DNA of 64,000 nt from NCBI RefSeq assembly GCF_918731615.1, contig NZ_OU957226.1:3473501-3537500 (forward strand), read 5' to 3'. Of this stretch, positions 37,872-45,755 are shown piece after piece. Each line of letters starts with the position of its first letter. Within the stretch, counting starts at the first letter, position 1. A model generated the notes under the pieces. The model was not told where the DNA came from, did not search any database, and saw only the letters and a program-made list of their open reading frames with translations. Origin of the DNA: Flavobacterium sp. CECT 9288. GTDB lineage: Bacteria; Bacteroidota; Bacteroidia; Flavobacteriales; Flavobacteriaceae. A program made the translations under genes and the position numbers.

Positions 37872-38252
37872 CTACTCTTCTTTTTTTATTTGTAGCAAAA
37901 ACTTTTCAAACAATTGAACAGTTTTAGTATTGATTTCTTGGTAAGTCAAGCGATCCTTGGTTTGATAAAAAAACATGAAGGAATACGGTTGATCAAGATT
38001 ATCAAGCAACAAATGTTTATTTAGGCGATAGGTTTCGCGCAGTACACGTTTGAAATAATTGCGGTCTACAGCTTTTTTAAAATTCTTTTTAGATACGGAA
38101 ACGCCTATTTTTATTTTTTCATTTTCGCCAAAAGTACCTGTTTTGTATACCAATCGCAACGGATATTTGGATACGGATTTACCCTCAGTAAATAATAAAC
38201 CAATGGTTATTTTGCTTTTTAGTTTTTCGGTTTTAGGGTACTTGAAATTCAT
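37872..38252 (-). CDS. rnpA: Ribonuclease P protein component
   Basis: A 126-residue protein subunit of RNase P, which assists the RNA in trimming the 5' end of tRNA precursors. From the ATG at 38252 it begins MNFKYPKTEKLKSKITIGLL and shows the family core FTEGKSVSKYPLRLVY. The basic helix reads VDRNYFKRVLRETYRL, where the usual R-N-R is R-N-Y. An upstream in-frame ATG at 38279 overlaps a -7 element at 38277-38284 and is rejected. The gene is not next to rpmH here. DUF4349 and protease genes follow on the same strand. Confidence 0.92.
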   Translation of the reverse strand: MNFKYPKTEKLKSKITIGLLFTEGKSVSKYPLRLVYKTGTFGENEKIKIGVSVSKKNFKKAVDRNYFKRVLRETYRLNKHLLLDNLDQPYSFMFFYQTKDRLTYQEINTKTVQLFEKFLLQIKKEE

Positions 38253-38276
38253 ATATAGGGAACGTATTTTGGATAG

Positions 38277-38284
38277 CAAAGGTA
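38277..38284 (-). promoter_or_regulatory. -7 promoter element of rnpA
   Basis: The minus strand reads TACCTTTG, a match to TAnnTTTG, 24 bases upstream of the chosen ATG. No clear TTG partner is seen. Confidence 0.45.
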
Positions 38285-38343
38285 CAATTAAAGCTGTTTT
38301 TTGCGACTTTTTCTAGATGAAATACCGCTAAAAATATATTTAT

Positions 38344-38351
38344 TACTTTTG
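38344..38351 (+). promoter_or_regulatory. -7 promoter element of the plsC-desaturase operon
   Basis: TACTTTTG matches TAnnTTTG, 16 bases before the plsC ATG. No TTG is seen at the usual distance. It faces away from the rnpA element 60 bases to the left. Confidence 0.5.
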
Positions 38352-38367
38352 CAGAAATTTTTTAAGC

Positions 38368-39102
38368 ATGCAAAAAATAATTTCATACCCTATATCTGTT
38401 GTTTATTATCTCTGTTTTAGTCTAACATTGCTTGTTTTTCATCCTATTCAATGGATTTGTTTCAACGTTTTTGGCTATCAAGCGCATAAAAAGAGTGTGG
38501 ATTATTTGAATTTTTTCTTGGTAAAATGCACTAATTTGCTTGGAACTACGTATACTTTTACAAATAGAGATATCATCCCAAAGGATGTACCCTTGATTTT
38601 TGTGTGCAACCATCAAAGTATGTACGATATTATTGCAATGATTTGGTATTTTAGACGGTTTCATTGTAAATTTGTGAGTAAGAAAGAATTAGGTAAAGGA
38701 ATACCAAGTGTATCCTATAATTTACGCCATGGAGGATCTGTACTTATAGATAGAAAAGATCCCAAACAAGCCATTCCTGCTATAAGAAGTTTATCAGAGT
38801 ATATAGAAAAGCATAAGCGTTCTGCCGTTATTTTTCCAGAAGGAACCCGAAGTAAAACAGGGAAACCAAAAGAGTTTTCACAAACAGGATTAAAAATGCT
38901 GTGCAAGAGTGCTCCATCGGCCTACGTAGTTCCGGTTAGCATTAACAACTCTTGGAAAATGGTTAAATTTGGTTTTTTCCCCGTAGGTTTAGGAAATCAT
39001 CTTACCTTTGTAGTGCACGAACCGCTTGCTGTAAGCGAATATGATTTTGCTGATTTGATGGTGAAAACTGAATCAGCCATTGTGAATGGAATAAAAATTT
39101 AA
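38368..39102 (+). CDS. plsC: 1-acyl-sn-glycerol-3-phosphate acyltransferase (PlsC family)
   Basis: A 244-residue membrane-associated acyltransferase that makes phosphatidic acid from lysophosphatidic acid. The N-terminal ~35 residues are hydrophobic. Catalytic motif I is His82-x4-Asp87 (NHQSMYD). Motif III is FPEGTRS near residue 155, followed by KTGKPKEFSQTGLKML. The protein length is normal for the family. The acyl-ACP desaturase gene starts ten bases downstream, so lipid acylation and unsaturation genes share an operon. The exact acyl acceptor is inferred from family similarity. Confidence 0.92.
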   Translation: MQKIISYPISVVYYLCFSLTLLVFHPIQWICFNVFGYQAHKKSVDYLNFFLVKCTNLLGTTYTFTNRDIIPKDVPLIFVCNHQSMYDIIAMIWYFRRFHCKFVSKKELGKGIPSVSYNLRHGGSVLIDRKDPKQAIPAIRSLSEYIEKHKRSAVIFPEGTRSKTGKPKEFSQTGLKMLCKSAPSAYVVPVSINNSWKMVKFGFFPVGLGNHLTFVVHEPLAVSEYDFADLMVKTESAIVNGIKI

Positions 39103-39112
39103 TTTATATAAA

Positions 39113-40102
39113 ATGTCAATAAAAAACATTCGATTAGAAGTAATGCAGTTTTTAGAGAAAAACGTAGATAGCTTTGTCGATCAGTATCTTATTCCTGTTG
39201 AAAAGATATGGCAACCAACAGATTTTTTGCCAGATTCCCAGAGTGATACTTTTTTTGATGAAGTAAAAGAACTACGTGAAATTGCTAAAGATTTGCCTTA
39301 TGATTTCTGGGTAACACTAGTAGGTGATACCATTACAGAGGAAGCGTTGCCTACCTATGAGTCTTGGCTTATGGATGTAGAAGGAATAGATAATGTAGAG
39401 CGCAACGGATGGTCTAAATGGATCAGACAATGGACAGGTGAGGAAAATCGCCATGGTGATTTATTAAATAAATATTTGTACTTATCTGGTAGAGTGAACA
39501 TGCGCGAAGTAGAAATGACTACACAGCACTTGATCAATGATGGTTTTGATATTGGTACTGGAAGAGATCCTTATAAGAACTTTATCTACACTAGTTTTCA
39601 AGAACTAGCTACCTATGTTTCACATAACAGAGTAGCTCAAATAGCTAAAAAATACGGAGACAACAAACTTTCTAAAATGTGCAAAATGATTGCAGGCGAT
39701 GAAATGCGCCACCATCATGCATATAGTGAGTTTGTAAACCGAATTTTCCAAATTGACCCAAGCGAAATGATGCTTGCGTTTCAATACATGATGAAAGCAA
39801 AAATTGTGATGCCGGCTCATTTCTTGAGAGAATCTGGTGAAAAAATAAGCTCAGCTTTTGAACAGTTTTCTGATTCTGCACAGCGTATAGGGGTATATAC
39901 CGCAGTAGACTATGTTGAAATTATGCAAAAATTAATTGACAAGTGGGAAATTGATAAAATAGGTGGTTTAACAGATGAAGCTGAAAAAGCACGTGACTAT
40001 TTGATGAAATTACCTGCTAGAATGGCCAAAATCTCTGAGCGTTTGGTAATTCCTCAAGAATCTCATATTTTCAAATGGGTTGAGCCTGCCTTAATACGCT
40101 AA
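39113..40102 (+). CDS. Acyl-ACP desaturase (soluble di-iron)
   Basis: A 329-residue soluble desaturase that introduces a cis double bond into acyl-ACP, using a di-iron centre, oxygen and ferredoxin. Iron ligand motifs are clear: GDTITEEALPTYE near residue 76, E-E-N-R-H-G with Glu111 and His114, and D-E-M-R-H-H with Glu197 and His200. The overall length is close to plant stearoyl-ACP desaturases. It is in an operon with plsC ten bases upstream and is followed by a terminator at 40127-40175. The position of the double bond cannot be read from sequence. Confidence 0.95.
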   Translation: MSIKNIRLEVMQFLEKNVDSFVDQYLIPVEKIWQPTDFLPDSQSDTFFDEVKELREIAKDLPYDFWVTLVGDTITEEALPTYESWLMDVEGIDNVERNGWSKWIRQWTGEENRHGDLLNKYLYLSGRVNMREVEMTTQHLINDGFDIGTGRDPYKNFIYTSFQELATYVSHNRVAQIAKKYGDNKLSKMCKMIAGDEMRHHHAYSEFVNRIFQIDPSEMMLAFQYMMKAKIVMPAHFLRESGEKISSAFEQFSDSAQRIGVYTAVDYVEIMQKLIDKWEIDKIGGLTDEAEKARDYLMKLPARMAKISERLVIPQESHIFKWVEPALIR

Positions 40103-40126
40103 TTCATTCCTGCGAAAACCCAATAC

Positions 40127-40175
40127 AAATGTTGGATTTTAAAGTTTTAAAGCTTTAAAGTTCAACATTTTTTTT
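40127..40175 (+). terminator. Intrinsic terminator after the desaturase
   Basis: The outer stem AAATGTTG (40127-40134) pairs with CAACATTT (40163-40170), with an internal AT-rich self-pairing region, and is followed by a run of T. Confidence 0.75.
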
Positions 40176-40191
40176 AAAAACAAAAGATACA

Positions 40192-40845
40192 ATGACAAAT
40201 CCTGATTTGATAAACAAGACAATTCTTTTTGTAAAAGAAGAATTAAAAAATGCCGAGGGCGGACACGATTGGTTTCATATCGAAAGAGTGTTTAAAAATA
40301 CAGTGCTAATTGCAAGTACGGAAACTTGTGATAGTACTGTTGCCCAGCTTGGTGCGTTGCTACATGATATTGCCGATAGTAAATTTCACGATGGGGATGA
40401 AACGGTAGGGCCTAGAGTTGCTCGAAAATTTTTAGAATCGGAACATGTTGAAGAGGAAATTATTGCACATGTGGTTCAAATTATTGAAAACATCTCCTAT
40501 AAAGGTGGTAATGTTGAACGAAAGTTTTCCTCCATTGAACTAGATGTAGTTCAGGATGCGGATCGTTTAGATGCCATAGGAGCCATAGGAATTGCCAGAG
40601 CATTCAATTATGGAGGTTTTAAAAATAGAGCGCTGTATGACCCTGAAATAGCTCCAAATACCAACATGACTAAGGAAGAATACAAAAAGAATGATGCTCC
40701 AACAATAAATCATTTTTACGAAAAGCTTTTGCTCTTAAAAGATAAAATGAATACCGAAACGGGAAAGAAGATTGCCCAAGAAAGACATCAATACATGGAA
40801 GGTTTTCTAGCTCAGTTTTATGCAGAATGGGAAGGGGAGAAGTAA
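40192..40845 (+). CDS. HD-domain phosphohydrolase
   Basis: A 217-residue metal-dependent phosphohydrolase of the HD superfamily. Metal ligands are visible: His25 in GGHDWFHIERV, the His58-Asp59 doublet in ALLHDIADSKF, and the downstream VVQDADRLDAIGAIGIARAF, typical of the YedJ-like subgroup. Related proteins hydrolyse nucleotides, but no substrate can be assigned here. It begins after the desaturase terminator, so it is probably transcribed separately, although no TAnnTTTG element is seen. A heptamer array (40847-40874) starts directly after the stop codon. Confidence 0.9.
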   Translation: MTNPDLINKTILFVKEELKNAEGGHDWFHIERVFKNTVLIASTETCDSTVAQLGALLHDIADSKFHDGDETVGPRVARKFLESEHVEEEIIAHVVQIIENISYKGGNVERKFSSIELDVVQDADRLDAIGAIGIARAFNYGGFKNRALYDPEIAPNTNMTKEEYKKNDAPTINHFYEKLLLLKDKMNTETGKKIAQERHQYMEGFLAQFYAEWEGEK

Positions 40846-40846
40846 G

Positions 40847-40874
40847 TTAGCAGTTTTCAGTGTACAGTTTACAG
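40847..40874. repeat. 7-bp tandem array (TTAGCAG / TTTACAG type)
   Basis: Four contiguous heptamers: TTAGCAG, TTTTCAG, TGTACAG and TTTACAG. They begin one base after the stop codon of the HD-domain gene. Confidence 0.75.
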
Positions 40875-40948
40875 TTTTTGAGATTGTTATCCTTCAAAAA
40901 AATAAAACTCAAGCTTAAATGATATGCAATCCATTACGAGCTCTGTTT

Positions 40949-40987
40949 AACAAATGCTGGTTTTCAAGTCGAAAACCAGCATTTGTT
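40949..40987. other. 17-bp perfect hairpin between convergent genes
   Basis: AACAAATGCTGGTTTTC (40949-40965) pairs fully with GAAAACCAGCATTTGTT (40971-40987), loop AAGTC. It lies between the HD-domain gene and the convergent small gene ending at 40998. No clear T run flanks it in either direction, so it may act as a bidirectional terminator without U tract or as an mRNA 3'-end stabiliser. Confidence 0.6.
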
Positions 40988-40997
40988 ATCAAAAAAT

Positions 40998-41402
40998 TTA
41001 TGCTGAAATCCCTTTTTCTTTCATTTCTAGAATCACATCTGATGCGTTTTTAAAGGTAGGTGCTTGCTCAATGATAGTTCCTACTCTTTTTTTATTGAGT
41101 TTAAACGTTATGTCATTTTCTGTGGTGAAGAGTAAAGCCGTCAAAAAAGGGTTGTTCATATACGGAGTCAATACAATATACGCCTCATCAAGGGTATGGA
41201 AACTTTCTATTTCTTCGGTTTTGTAGCGCGCCGTTATGGATATACAAAACACATCGTTTTCTTGTAAAAATGGACGTAGATAAATATTTTTCAGTTCTGT
41301 ATCACCAATGGTTTTGGCTAGTGTTAACTTTGCATACGTATAGTTATCGATACTTTCTTTTACTTTTTCCCAGAACAGATCAAATACAGGTTGGAAGGAC
41401 AT
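40998..41402 (-). CDS. Conserved small protein, paralogue of 61573-61965
   Basis: A 134-residue soluble protein without a signal peptide. Conserved blocks shared with the protein at 61573-61965 are TYAKLTLAKTIGDTELKNIY-L-R-P (residues ~21-43), MNNPFLTALLFTTENDIT (~81-98) and KLNKKR. From memory, similar blocks occur at the N-terminus of some SAM-dependent methyltransferases, so this may be a free-standing version of that module (weak inference). A promoter (TTG, 16 bases, TAGTTTTG on the minus strand) lies upstream at 41442-41468. Function unknown. Confidence 0.82.
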   Translation of the reverse strand: MSFQPVFDLFWEKVKESIDNYTYAKLTLAKTIGDTELKNIYLRPFLQENDVFCISITARYKTEEIESFHTLDEAYIVLTPYMNNPFLTALLFTTENDITFKLNKKRVGTIIEQAPTFKNASDVILEMKEKGISA

Positions 41403-41441
41403 AATTAGAATTTAAAGAGTGAGATAATCACAAATGAAATG

Positions 41442-41468
41442 CAAAACTAAGCCTTGTGAGGCAAACAA
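41442..41468 (-). promoter_or_regulatory. Promoter of the small gene at 40998-41402
   Basis: On the minus strand: TTG (41468-41466), 16-base spacer, TAGTTTTG (41449-41442). The spacer is one base shorter than usual. Leader of about 35 bases. Confidence 0.6.
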
Positions 41469-41511
41469 ATCCTTTTTGTGAAAAAAATTATTTAAAACAA
41501 GGTGTGTTTAA

Positions 41512-41542
41512 ACTAAAAAGAGAACCAATCTGGTTCTCTCTT
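41512..41542 (-). terminator. Intrinsic terminator after the crotonase gene
   Basis: Read on the minus strand, AGAGAACCA and TGGTTCTCT form a 9-bp stem with a three-base loop, followed by TTTTT. It ends the kinase-crotonase unit. Confidence 0.8.
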
Positions 41543-41546
41543 ATTT

Positions 41547-42329
41547 TTATTTTCCAGTAAAAACTGCTTTTCTTTTTTCTAAGAAAGCCGTTGTTCCTTC
41601 TTTAAAATCTTCGGTTCCAAAACATTTCCCAAAGGATTTGATCTCTGTTTCGTATCCGTTTTTACCTTCTTTGAAATTAGCATTAACCGCTTTTATGGCT
41701 TTGCCAATAGCGTATGGAGAGTTCTTAATTATCGTATTGGCTATATTGGTGCAAAATTCTATTAGTTCGTTTTCTGGAACCACATGGTTTACTAAGCCTA
41801 TTCTGTGAGCTTCATCTGCAGTAACCATTCCAGCAGTCATAATCATTTCCATAGCGCGGCCTTTTCCTACTAGTTGTGGTAGGCGTTGTGTTCCTCCGTA
41901 TCCAGGAATCACTCCTAGCGATACTTCTGGTAATCCCATCTTGGCATTTTCTGAGGCCACTCTAAAATGGCATGACATGGCCAATTCTAATCCACCACCT
42001 AGTGCAAAACCATTTACTGCGGCAATAACAGGTGTTTTTAAATTTTCGATGAAATCAAATAATTTTTCTTGACCTTCAGCTGCAAGTTGGGATCCTTGCT
42101 CTATGGAGAAATTTGCAAATTCTGAAATATCAGCTCCTGCTACAAAAGCTTTTTCGCCACTTCCTGTTAAAATAATAGCACGAATCTCATTGTTTTTTGA
42201 CAATAATTTAAAGGCTTTGTTCAAATCAGAAATGGTTGCCACATTCAATGCATTCAACTTTGTAGGTCTATTGATGGTTACAGTAGCAATGTTTTCTTGG
42301 GTAGTAACCAAAATATTTTCGTAGTTCAT
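41547..42329 (-). CDS. Enoyl-CoA hydratase/isomerase (crotonase family)
   Basis: A 260-residue crotonase-fold enzyme that probably hydrates 2-enoyl-CoA in fatty acid or amino acid breakdown. Both catalytic glutamates of classical enoyl-CoA hydratases are present with the normal 20-residue spacing: Glu115 in [12 protein letters not shown] and Glu135 in [20 protein letters not shown]. The oxyanion-hole segment is [16 protein letters not shown]. It begins nine bases after the histidine kinase stop, so both are in one transcript, and it ends at a terminator (41512-41542). It is at least as likely to hydrate crotonyl/3-hydroxybutyryl-CoA as longer chains. Confidence 0.93.
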   Translation of the reverse strand: MNYENILVTTQENIATVTINRPTKLNALNVATISDLNKAFKLLSKNNEIRAIILTGSGEKAFVAGADISEFANFSIEQGSQLAAEGQEKLFDFIENLKTPVIAAVNGFALGGGLELAMSCHFRVASENAKMGLPEVSLGVIPGYGGTQRLPQLVGKGRAMEMIMTAGMVTADEAHRIGLVNHVVPENELIEFCTNIANTIIKNSPYAIGKAIKAVNANFKEGKNGYETEIKSFGKCFGTEDFKEGTTAFLEKRKAVFTGK

Positions 42330-42338
42330 AAGTGTTTT

Positions 42339-43811
42339 TTAAGAGTTTATGATGGGGAGCGACACAATGAATGTGGTTCCTTTGCCAAATTCAGATTCAA
42401 AGATAATCGTTCCTTTGTAATTTTCGATAATGTTTTTTATAATTCCTAAACCAAGACCCATCCCGCTACTTTTGGTGGTAAATTTAGGTTCAAAAATCCT
42501 ATGTGCATCGCTGGCTTGTATTCCTATCCCGTTATCTGATACGGTTATGAGTACGTTATTGTCTTCTTTTTTTATTTTTACGAGAACCTTTTTAAATTCT
42601 TGTTGCTCCGGTATAGATTGAATAGCGTTTTTGGCAAGATTGGTAATAACTCGAATCAATTGTGTACGGTCAATTTTTGAGATAATCTCTGGAGACTCGC
42701 TTTGAAATTCAACATAATCTTCATTAAAAATATCCATGGTAAGCTCCACAACTTCAACTACATTCAGGGTTTCATTTTGTTGGGCAGGCATGGAGGCAAA
42801 GTTAGAAAAGGCCGAAGCTACCGCACTCATGGTGTCAATTTGTTGAATGAGCGTTTCAGAGTAGTCGTTCATTTTCTGTTTTACATTGGGATCCAATGGG
42901 TCAAACTTGCGTTGAAAACTTTGAACTGTTAGTCTCATTGGCGTAAGCGGATTTTTGATTTCATGGGCTACTTGTTTTGCCATTTCTCTCCAGGCTTCTT
43001 CGCGCTCACTTTGTGCTAGTTTGATGGCACTTTTCTCCAGTTCATCTACCATGGCATTATACGCCTTGATGAGTAAATTAATTTCTTTGCTATTGGCCTC
43101 TAAAACAATTTTTTCGTTTTTTTGGTTTAAACTGGTTTCACTTAATTTATCCGAAATGGTTTTTAAAGATTTTGTAATATAGGACGATAAAAAGTACGCT
43201 AGTGCAAAGGCCATGAGCAACATGAAAGCGTACACCTGACCAAGTCTTACTAAGAAATTTTTAAGTTCATTTTCATAATATCCATCGTCTTCTACATAAG
43301 GCAAGTTTAAAATCCCGAGTGGCTTGAATTTGTCATCTTTGATTTGGCTAAAAGCCGAACGATTTTTTTTGCCGTCAATAGTTTTGATGTCTACATACCT
43401 TTTTTCAATGGAGGAACGCACCAGTTTCAAAATGTATTTGGGTACTGGTGGCGCTACTTTATCAACTGAGAATGATTCCTTGGAAGATTTTAATAACTGA
43501 CCGTTAAGGCTGTAGATATTAATTTCGACATTATGAATGTGTGCCAATTCATGAATTTTATCCTTAAAAATGAGGTCTAGGTTTGCTGCTGTTAAAGGAT
43601 AAGTAGTAGTTGAAAGAATAAAATTGATGTGCTGTTTAACCGCATTTTCGTTCCGTTCCAGTCGCTCTTGGTGGTATTCTTTGGCTTCGTTTTTAAATTG
43701 AATGATCGAAATCGAGGCTAATATAACGGAGGCCATCAATATCAATACAATCATGGACAGGAAAATCCTAATCCGCAAGGAAAGCATTGCTATTTTGAAG
43801 CTTTTGAACAT
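42339..43811 (-). CDS. NtrY-like membrane sensor histidine kinase
   Basis: A 490-residue two-component sensor. It has an N-terminal helix (~10-35), an extracytoplasmic sensor region (~36-190) and a second helix (~193-215, VYAFMLLMAFALAYFLSSYI). A HAMP linker leads to the phosphoacceptor His283 in VAHEIKNPLTPMRL. The ATP-binding domain shows NLAKNAIQSIP (N box), ISDNGIGIQ-like VSDNGIGIQ (G1) and GMGLGLGIIK (G2). The H-box with N-P-L-T-P-M is typical of NtrY-type kinases. No response regulator gene is adjacent, so it is an orphan kinase. The downstream crotonase is nine bases away. Confidence 0.93.
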   Translation of the reverse strand: MFKSFKIAMLSLRIRIFLSMIVLILMASVILASISIIQFKNEAKEYHQERLERNENAVKQHINFILSTTTYPLTAANLDLIFKDKIHELAHIHNVEINIYSLNGQLLKSSKESFSVDKVAPPVPKYILKLVRSSIEKRYVDIKTIDGKKNRSAFSQIKDDKFKPLGILNLPYVEDDGYYENELKNFLVRLGQVYAFMLLMAFALAYFLSSYITKSLKTISDKLSETSLNQKNEKIVLEANSKEINLLIKAYNAMVDELEKSAIKLAQSEREEAWREMAKQVAHEIKNPLTPMRLTVQSFQRKFDPLDPNVKQKMNDYSETLIQQIDTMSAVASAFSNFASMPAQQNETLNVVEVVELTMDIFNEDYVEFQSESPEIISKIDRTQLIRVITNLAKNAIQSIPEQQEFKKVLVKIKKEDNNVLITVSDNGIGIQASDAHRIFEPKFTTKSSGMGLGLGIIKNIIENYKGTIIFESEFGKGTTFIVSLPIINS

Positions 43812-43813
43812 GG

Positions 43814-43845
43814 TTTTTAGTTTACAGTCTCAGTCTCAGTACCGG
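43814..43845. repeat. Short 7/6-bp tandem array upstream of the histidine kinase
   Basis: TTTTTAG, TTTACAG, then TCTCAG twice and TACCGG, directly before the kinase ATG on the other strand. Units resemble the heptamers at 31196 and 40847 but with two 6-base units. Confidence 0.5.
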
Positions 43846-43864
43846 TTGGGAACTGAAAATACAG

Positions 43865-44413
43865 CTATTTTCTTTCTCTAATTTTTTTGTAAAACTGGAA
43901 ACCCAGCATTAAAATGACAGAGAACAAAATGATCCCAATTACTCCGTAAATCCAATTGAATGCATTTTTTAAAATCACTAAAAATACTACGGCAAAAAGT
44001 ATAATTGTGGCGCCTTCGTTCCATAATCGCATAAAATTAGAGGTGTATCTCACTTCGTTTCGTTGCAATTGATTAAAGATTTGGTGGCATTTGGCATGGT
44101 ACAAATACAATAAAAACACAAATCCTAGTTTGACATGCATCCAAGGCATTTGGAGCCACGCCCGACCTAAATCTGTAAAAAACAACATCCAAAATGCAAA
44201 TATACTGGCTAATATTGCCGATGGCCAAGTTATGATGTACCACATGCGATACGTCATTATTTTGTATTGGTTTTGTAAAATCTCTTTTTCGGGTGAAGGT
44301 TTGTCTGCAGCTTCAATTTGGTAAACAAATAGGCGAACAATATTAAAAAGCCCCACAAACCAAGTAATTACAAAGATGAGGTGTAATGATTTTATGTAAT
44401 TATAGTATTCCAT
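43865..44413 (-). CDS. hemJ: HemJ-like protoporphyrinogen IX oxidase
   Basis: A 182-residue membrane protein with about four to five helices. It fits HemJ (formerly UPF0093), which oxidises protoporphyrinogen IX to protoporphyrin IX. The conserved His11 (YIKSLHLIFVITWFVGLF) and Lys95 (WMHVKLGF) correspond to the essential His and Lys of cyanobacterial HemJ. The context is strong: it lies in the same run as hemH (ferrochelatase), with the MATE gene between them overlapping its start by 14 bases. Generic annotation would call it a CopD-family membrane protein. No hemG or hemY gene is present in the window. Confidence 0.85.
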   Translation of the reverse strand: MEYYNYIKSLHLIFVITWFVGLFNIVRLFVYQIEAADKPSPEKEILQNQYKIMTYRMWYIITWPSAILASIFAFWMLFFTDLGRAWLQMPWMHVKLGFVFLLYLYHAKCHQIFNQLQRNEVRYTSNFMRLWNEGATIILFAVVFLVILKNAFNWIYGVIGIILFSVILMLGFQFYKKIRERK

Positions 44414-45755
44414 CGTTAGTTTGAATCAGTTTTGTATTCATTTCTTTTTTTAATAAATAGCCAGTTAATGCTGTTGATAAAACATCAGCAATGGGAAAAG
44501 CAATCCATACGCCAAAAATACCTAAAAAATTTGGTAGAATGAGCACTAGCGGGATGAGGAAAAATCCTTGTTTGCTTAACGTTAAAAGTAATGCTTTTTT
44601 GGCATTGCCAATTGCTTGAAAATAAGCAGCACCAATCAGTTGAATGGCAATAACAGGTGAAGCTGCAAAAACCCAGCGCAAGGCATTGGGCGTTTGGGCT
44701 ATAACTTCTGGATCAGTGGTAAAAACAGATACGATTGGTTGAGCAAATACCAAGATGACCACAAATATTATTGAAGCTAAAACCGCTGCGTATAAAATGG
44801 ATAACTGAACACTCTCCTTAACACGAGCAAAATTAGAAGCTCCATAATTGTAACCCGCAATAGGCAAAAATCCTTGTGTGATTCCAAGTATAGGAAACAA
44901 AGCAAACATTAACATTCTGCTGATAATCCCATAAATGGCTACGGAGTGTTCTCCGCCATAGGTGTACAAAGTGTGGTTTAATAGTATGGATAAAAGACTA
45001 ACGACACCTTGACGGGAAAACGTAACAATGCTTAGGGAAGTTATTTGCTTGACAATGGATGCGTCGAATAAAAAATGTTTGATTTGCAGTTGCAATTGAC
45101 TCTTGAAAACAAAGTACCATACTACAAATAAAAAACAAGTAGTATAGGATATGGCTGTGGCCAATGCTGCGCCAAAAATACCCATGTCCAAGTATTTTAT
45201 AAATAGAATATCCAGAGCAATGTTTACAAATGCTGGGATGATCATGGCTACCATGGCAAATTTTGCCTTTCCTTCAGCCCGAATGACATTATTCCCCATC
45301 ATGCACAATGCTAGAAAGGGAACGCTAATGATAATAGGAAAATAAAACTCTTGCGCGGGTTTAAAAATGGCTCCTTTTGCCCCAAAAAGCAAGAGCATTT
45401 CATCACTAAATACCAAACCGAATACCACAAAAACCGAGGCTAGGATGAAAGTCATTGTTATTTGGTTCCCAAAAGTTTGTAGTGCTTTTTCCTTGTTGTT
45501 TGCACCTAAAGCTCGTGACAAAACAGATCCGCCTCCCACACCAATAGCCATGCCTAGTGACGAAATTAAAAAAGTGATGGGCAATACAACGGTTACTGCA
45601 GCAATTGCAAGTGAACCGATCCATTGCCCAACAAATATGGTGTCTATCAAAATATTAACAGACATAAAGAGAATCCCAATAGAGGAAGGAACCGCTTGTT
45701 TAATCAAGAGTTTTTTGATTGGTTGCGTTCCCAACTCATCGGTACTGGTATTCAT
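44400..45755 (-). CDS. MATE-family multidrug/toxin efflux transporter
   Basis: A 451-residue transporter with about twelve membrane helices, probably exporting a cationic or amphipathic substrate against H+ or Na+. Family segments include PSSIGILFMSVNILIDTIFV-type helix 1, FVGQWIGSLAIAAV and LFPILGITQGFLPIAGYNYG. The ATG directly abuts the hemH stop (TAAATG on the minus strand), and the 3' end overlaps the hemJ start by 14 bases, so the three are translationally coupled. The coupling suggests a link with porphyrins, for example export of excess intermediates, but substrate is inference. Confidence 0.92.
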   Translation of the reverse strand: MNTSTDELGTQPIKKLLIKQAVPSSIGILFMSVNILIDTIFVGQWIGSLAIAAVTVVLPITFLISSLGMAIGVGGGSVLSRALGANNKEKALQTFGNQITMTFILASVFVVFGLVFSDEMLLLFGAKGAIFKPAQEFYFPIIISVPFLALCMMGNNVIRAEGKAKFAMVAMIIPAFVNIALDILFIKYLDMGIFGAALATAISYTTCFLFVVWYFVFKSQLQLQIKHFLFDASIVKQITSLSIVTFSRQGVVSLLSILLNHTLYTYGGEHSVAIYGIISRMLMFALFPILGITQGFLPIAGYNYGASNFARVKESVQLSILYAAVLASIIFVVILVFAQPIVSVFTTDPEVIAQTPNALRWVFAASPVIAIQLIGAAYFQAIGNAKKALLLTLSKQGFFLIPLVLILPNFLGIFGVWIAFPIADVLSTALTGYLLKKEMNTKLIQTNDGIL

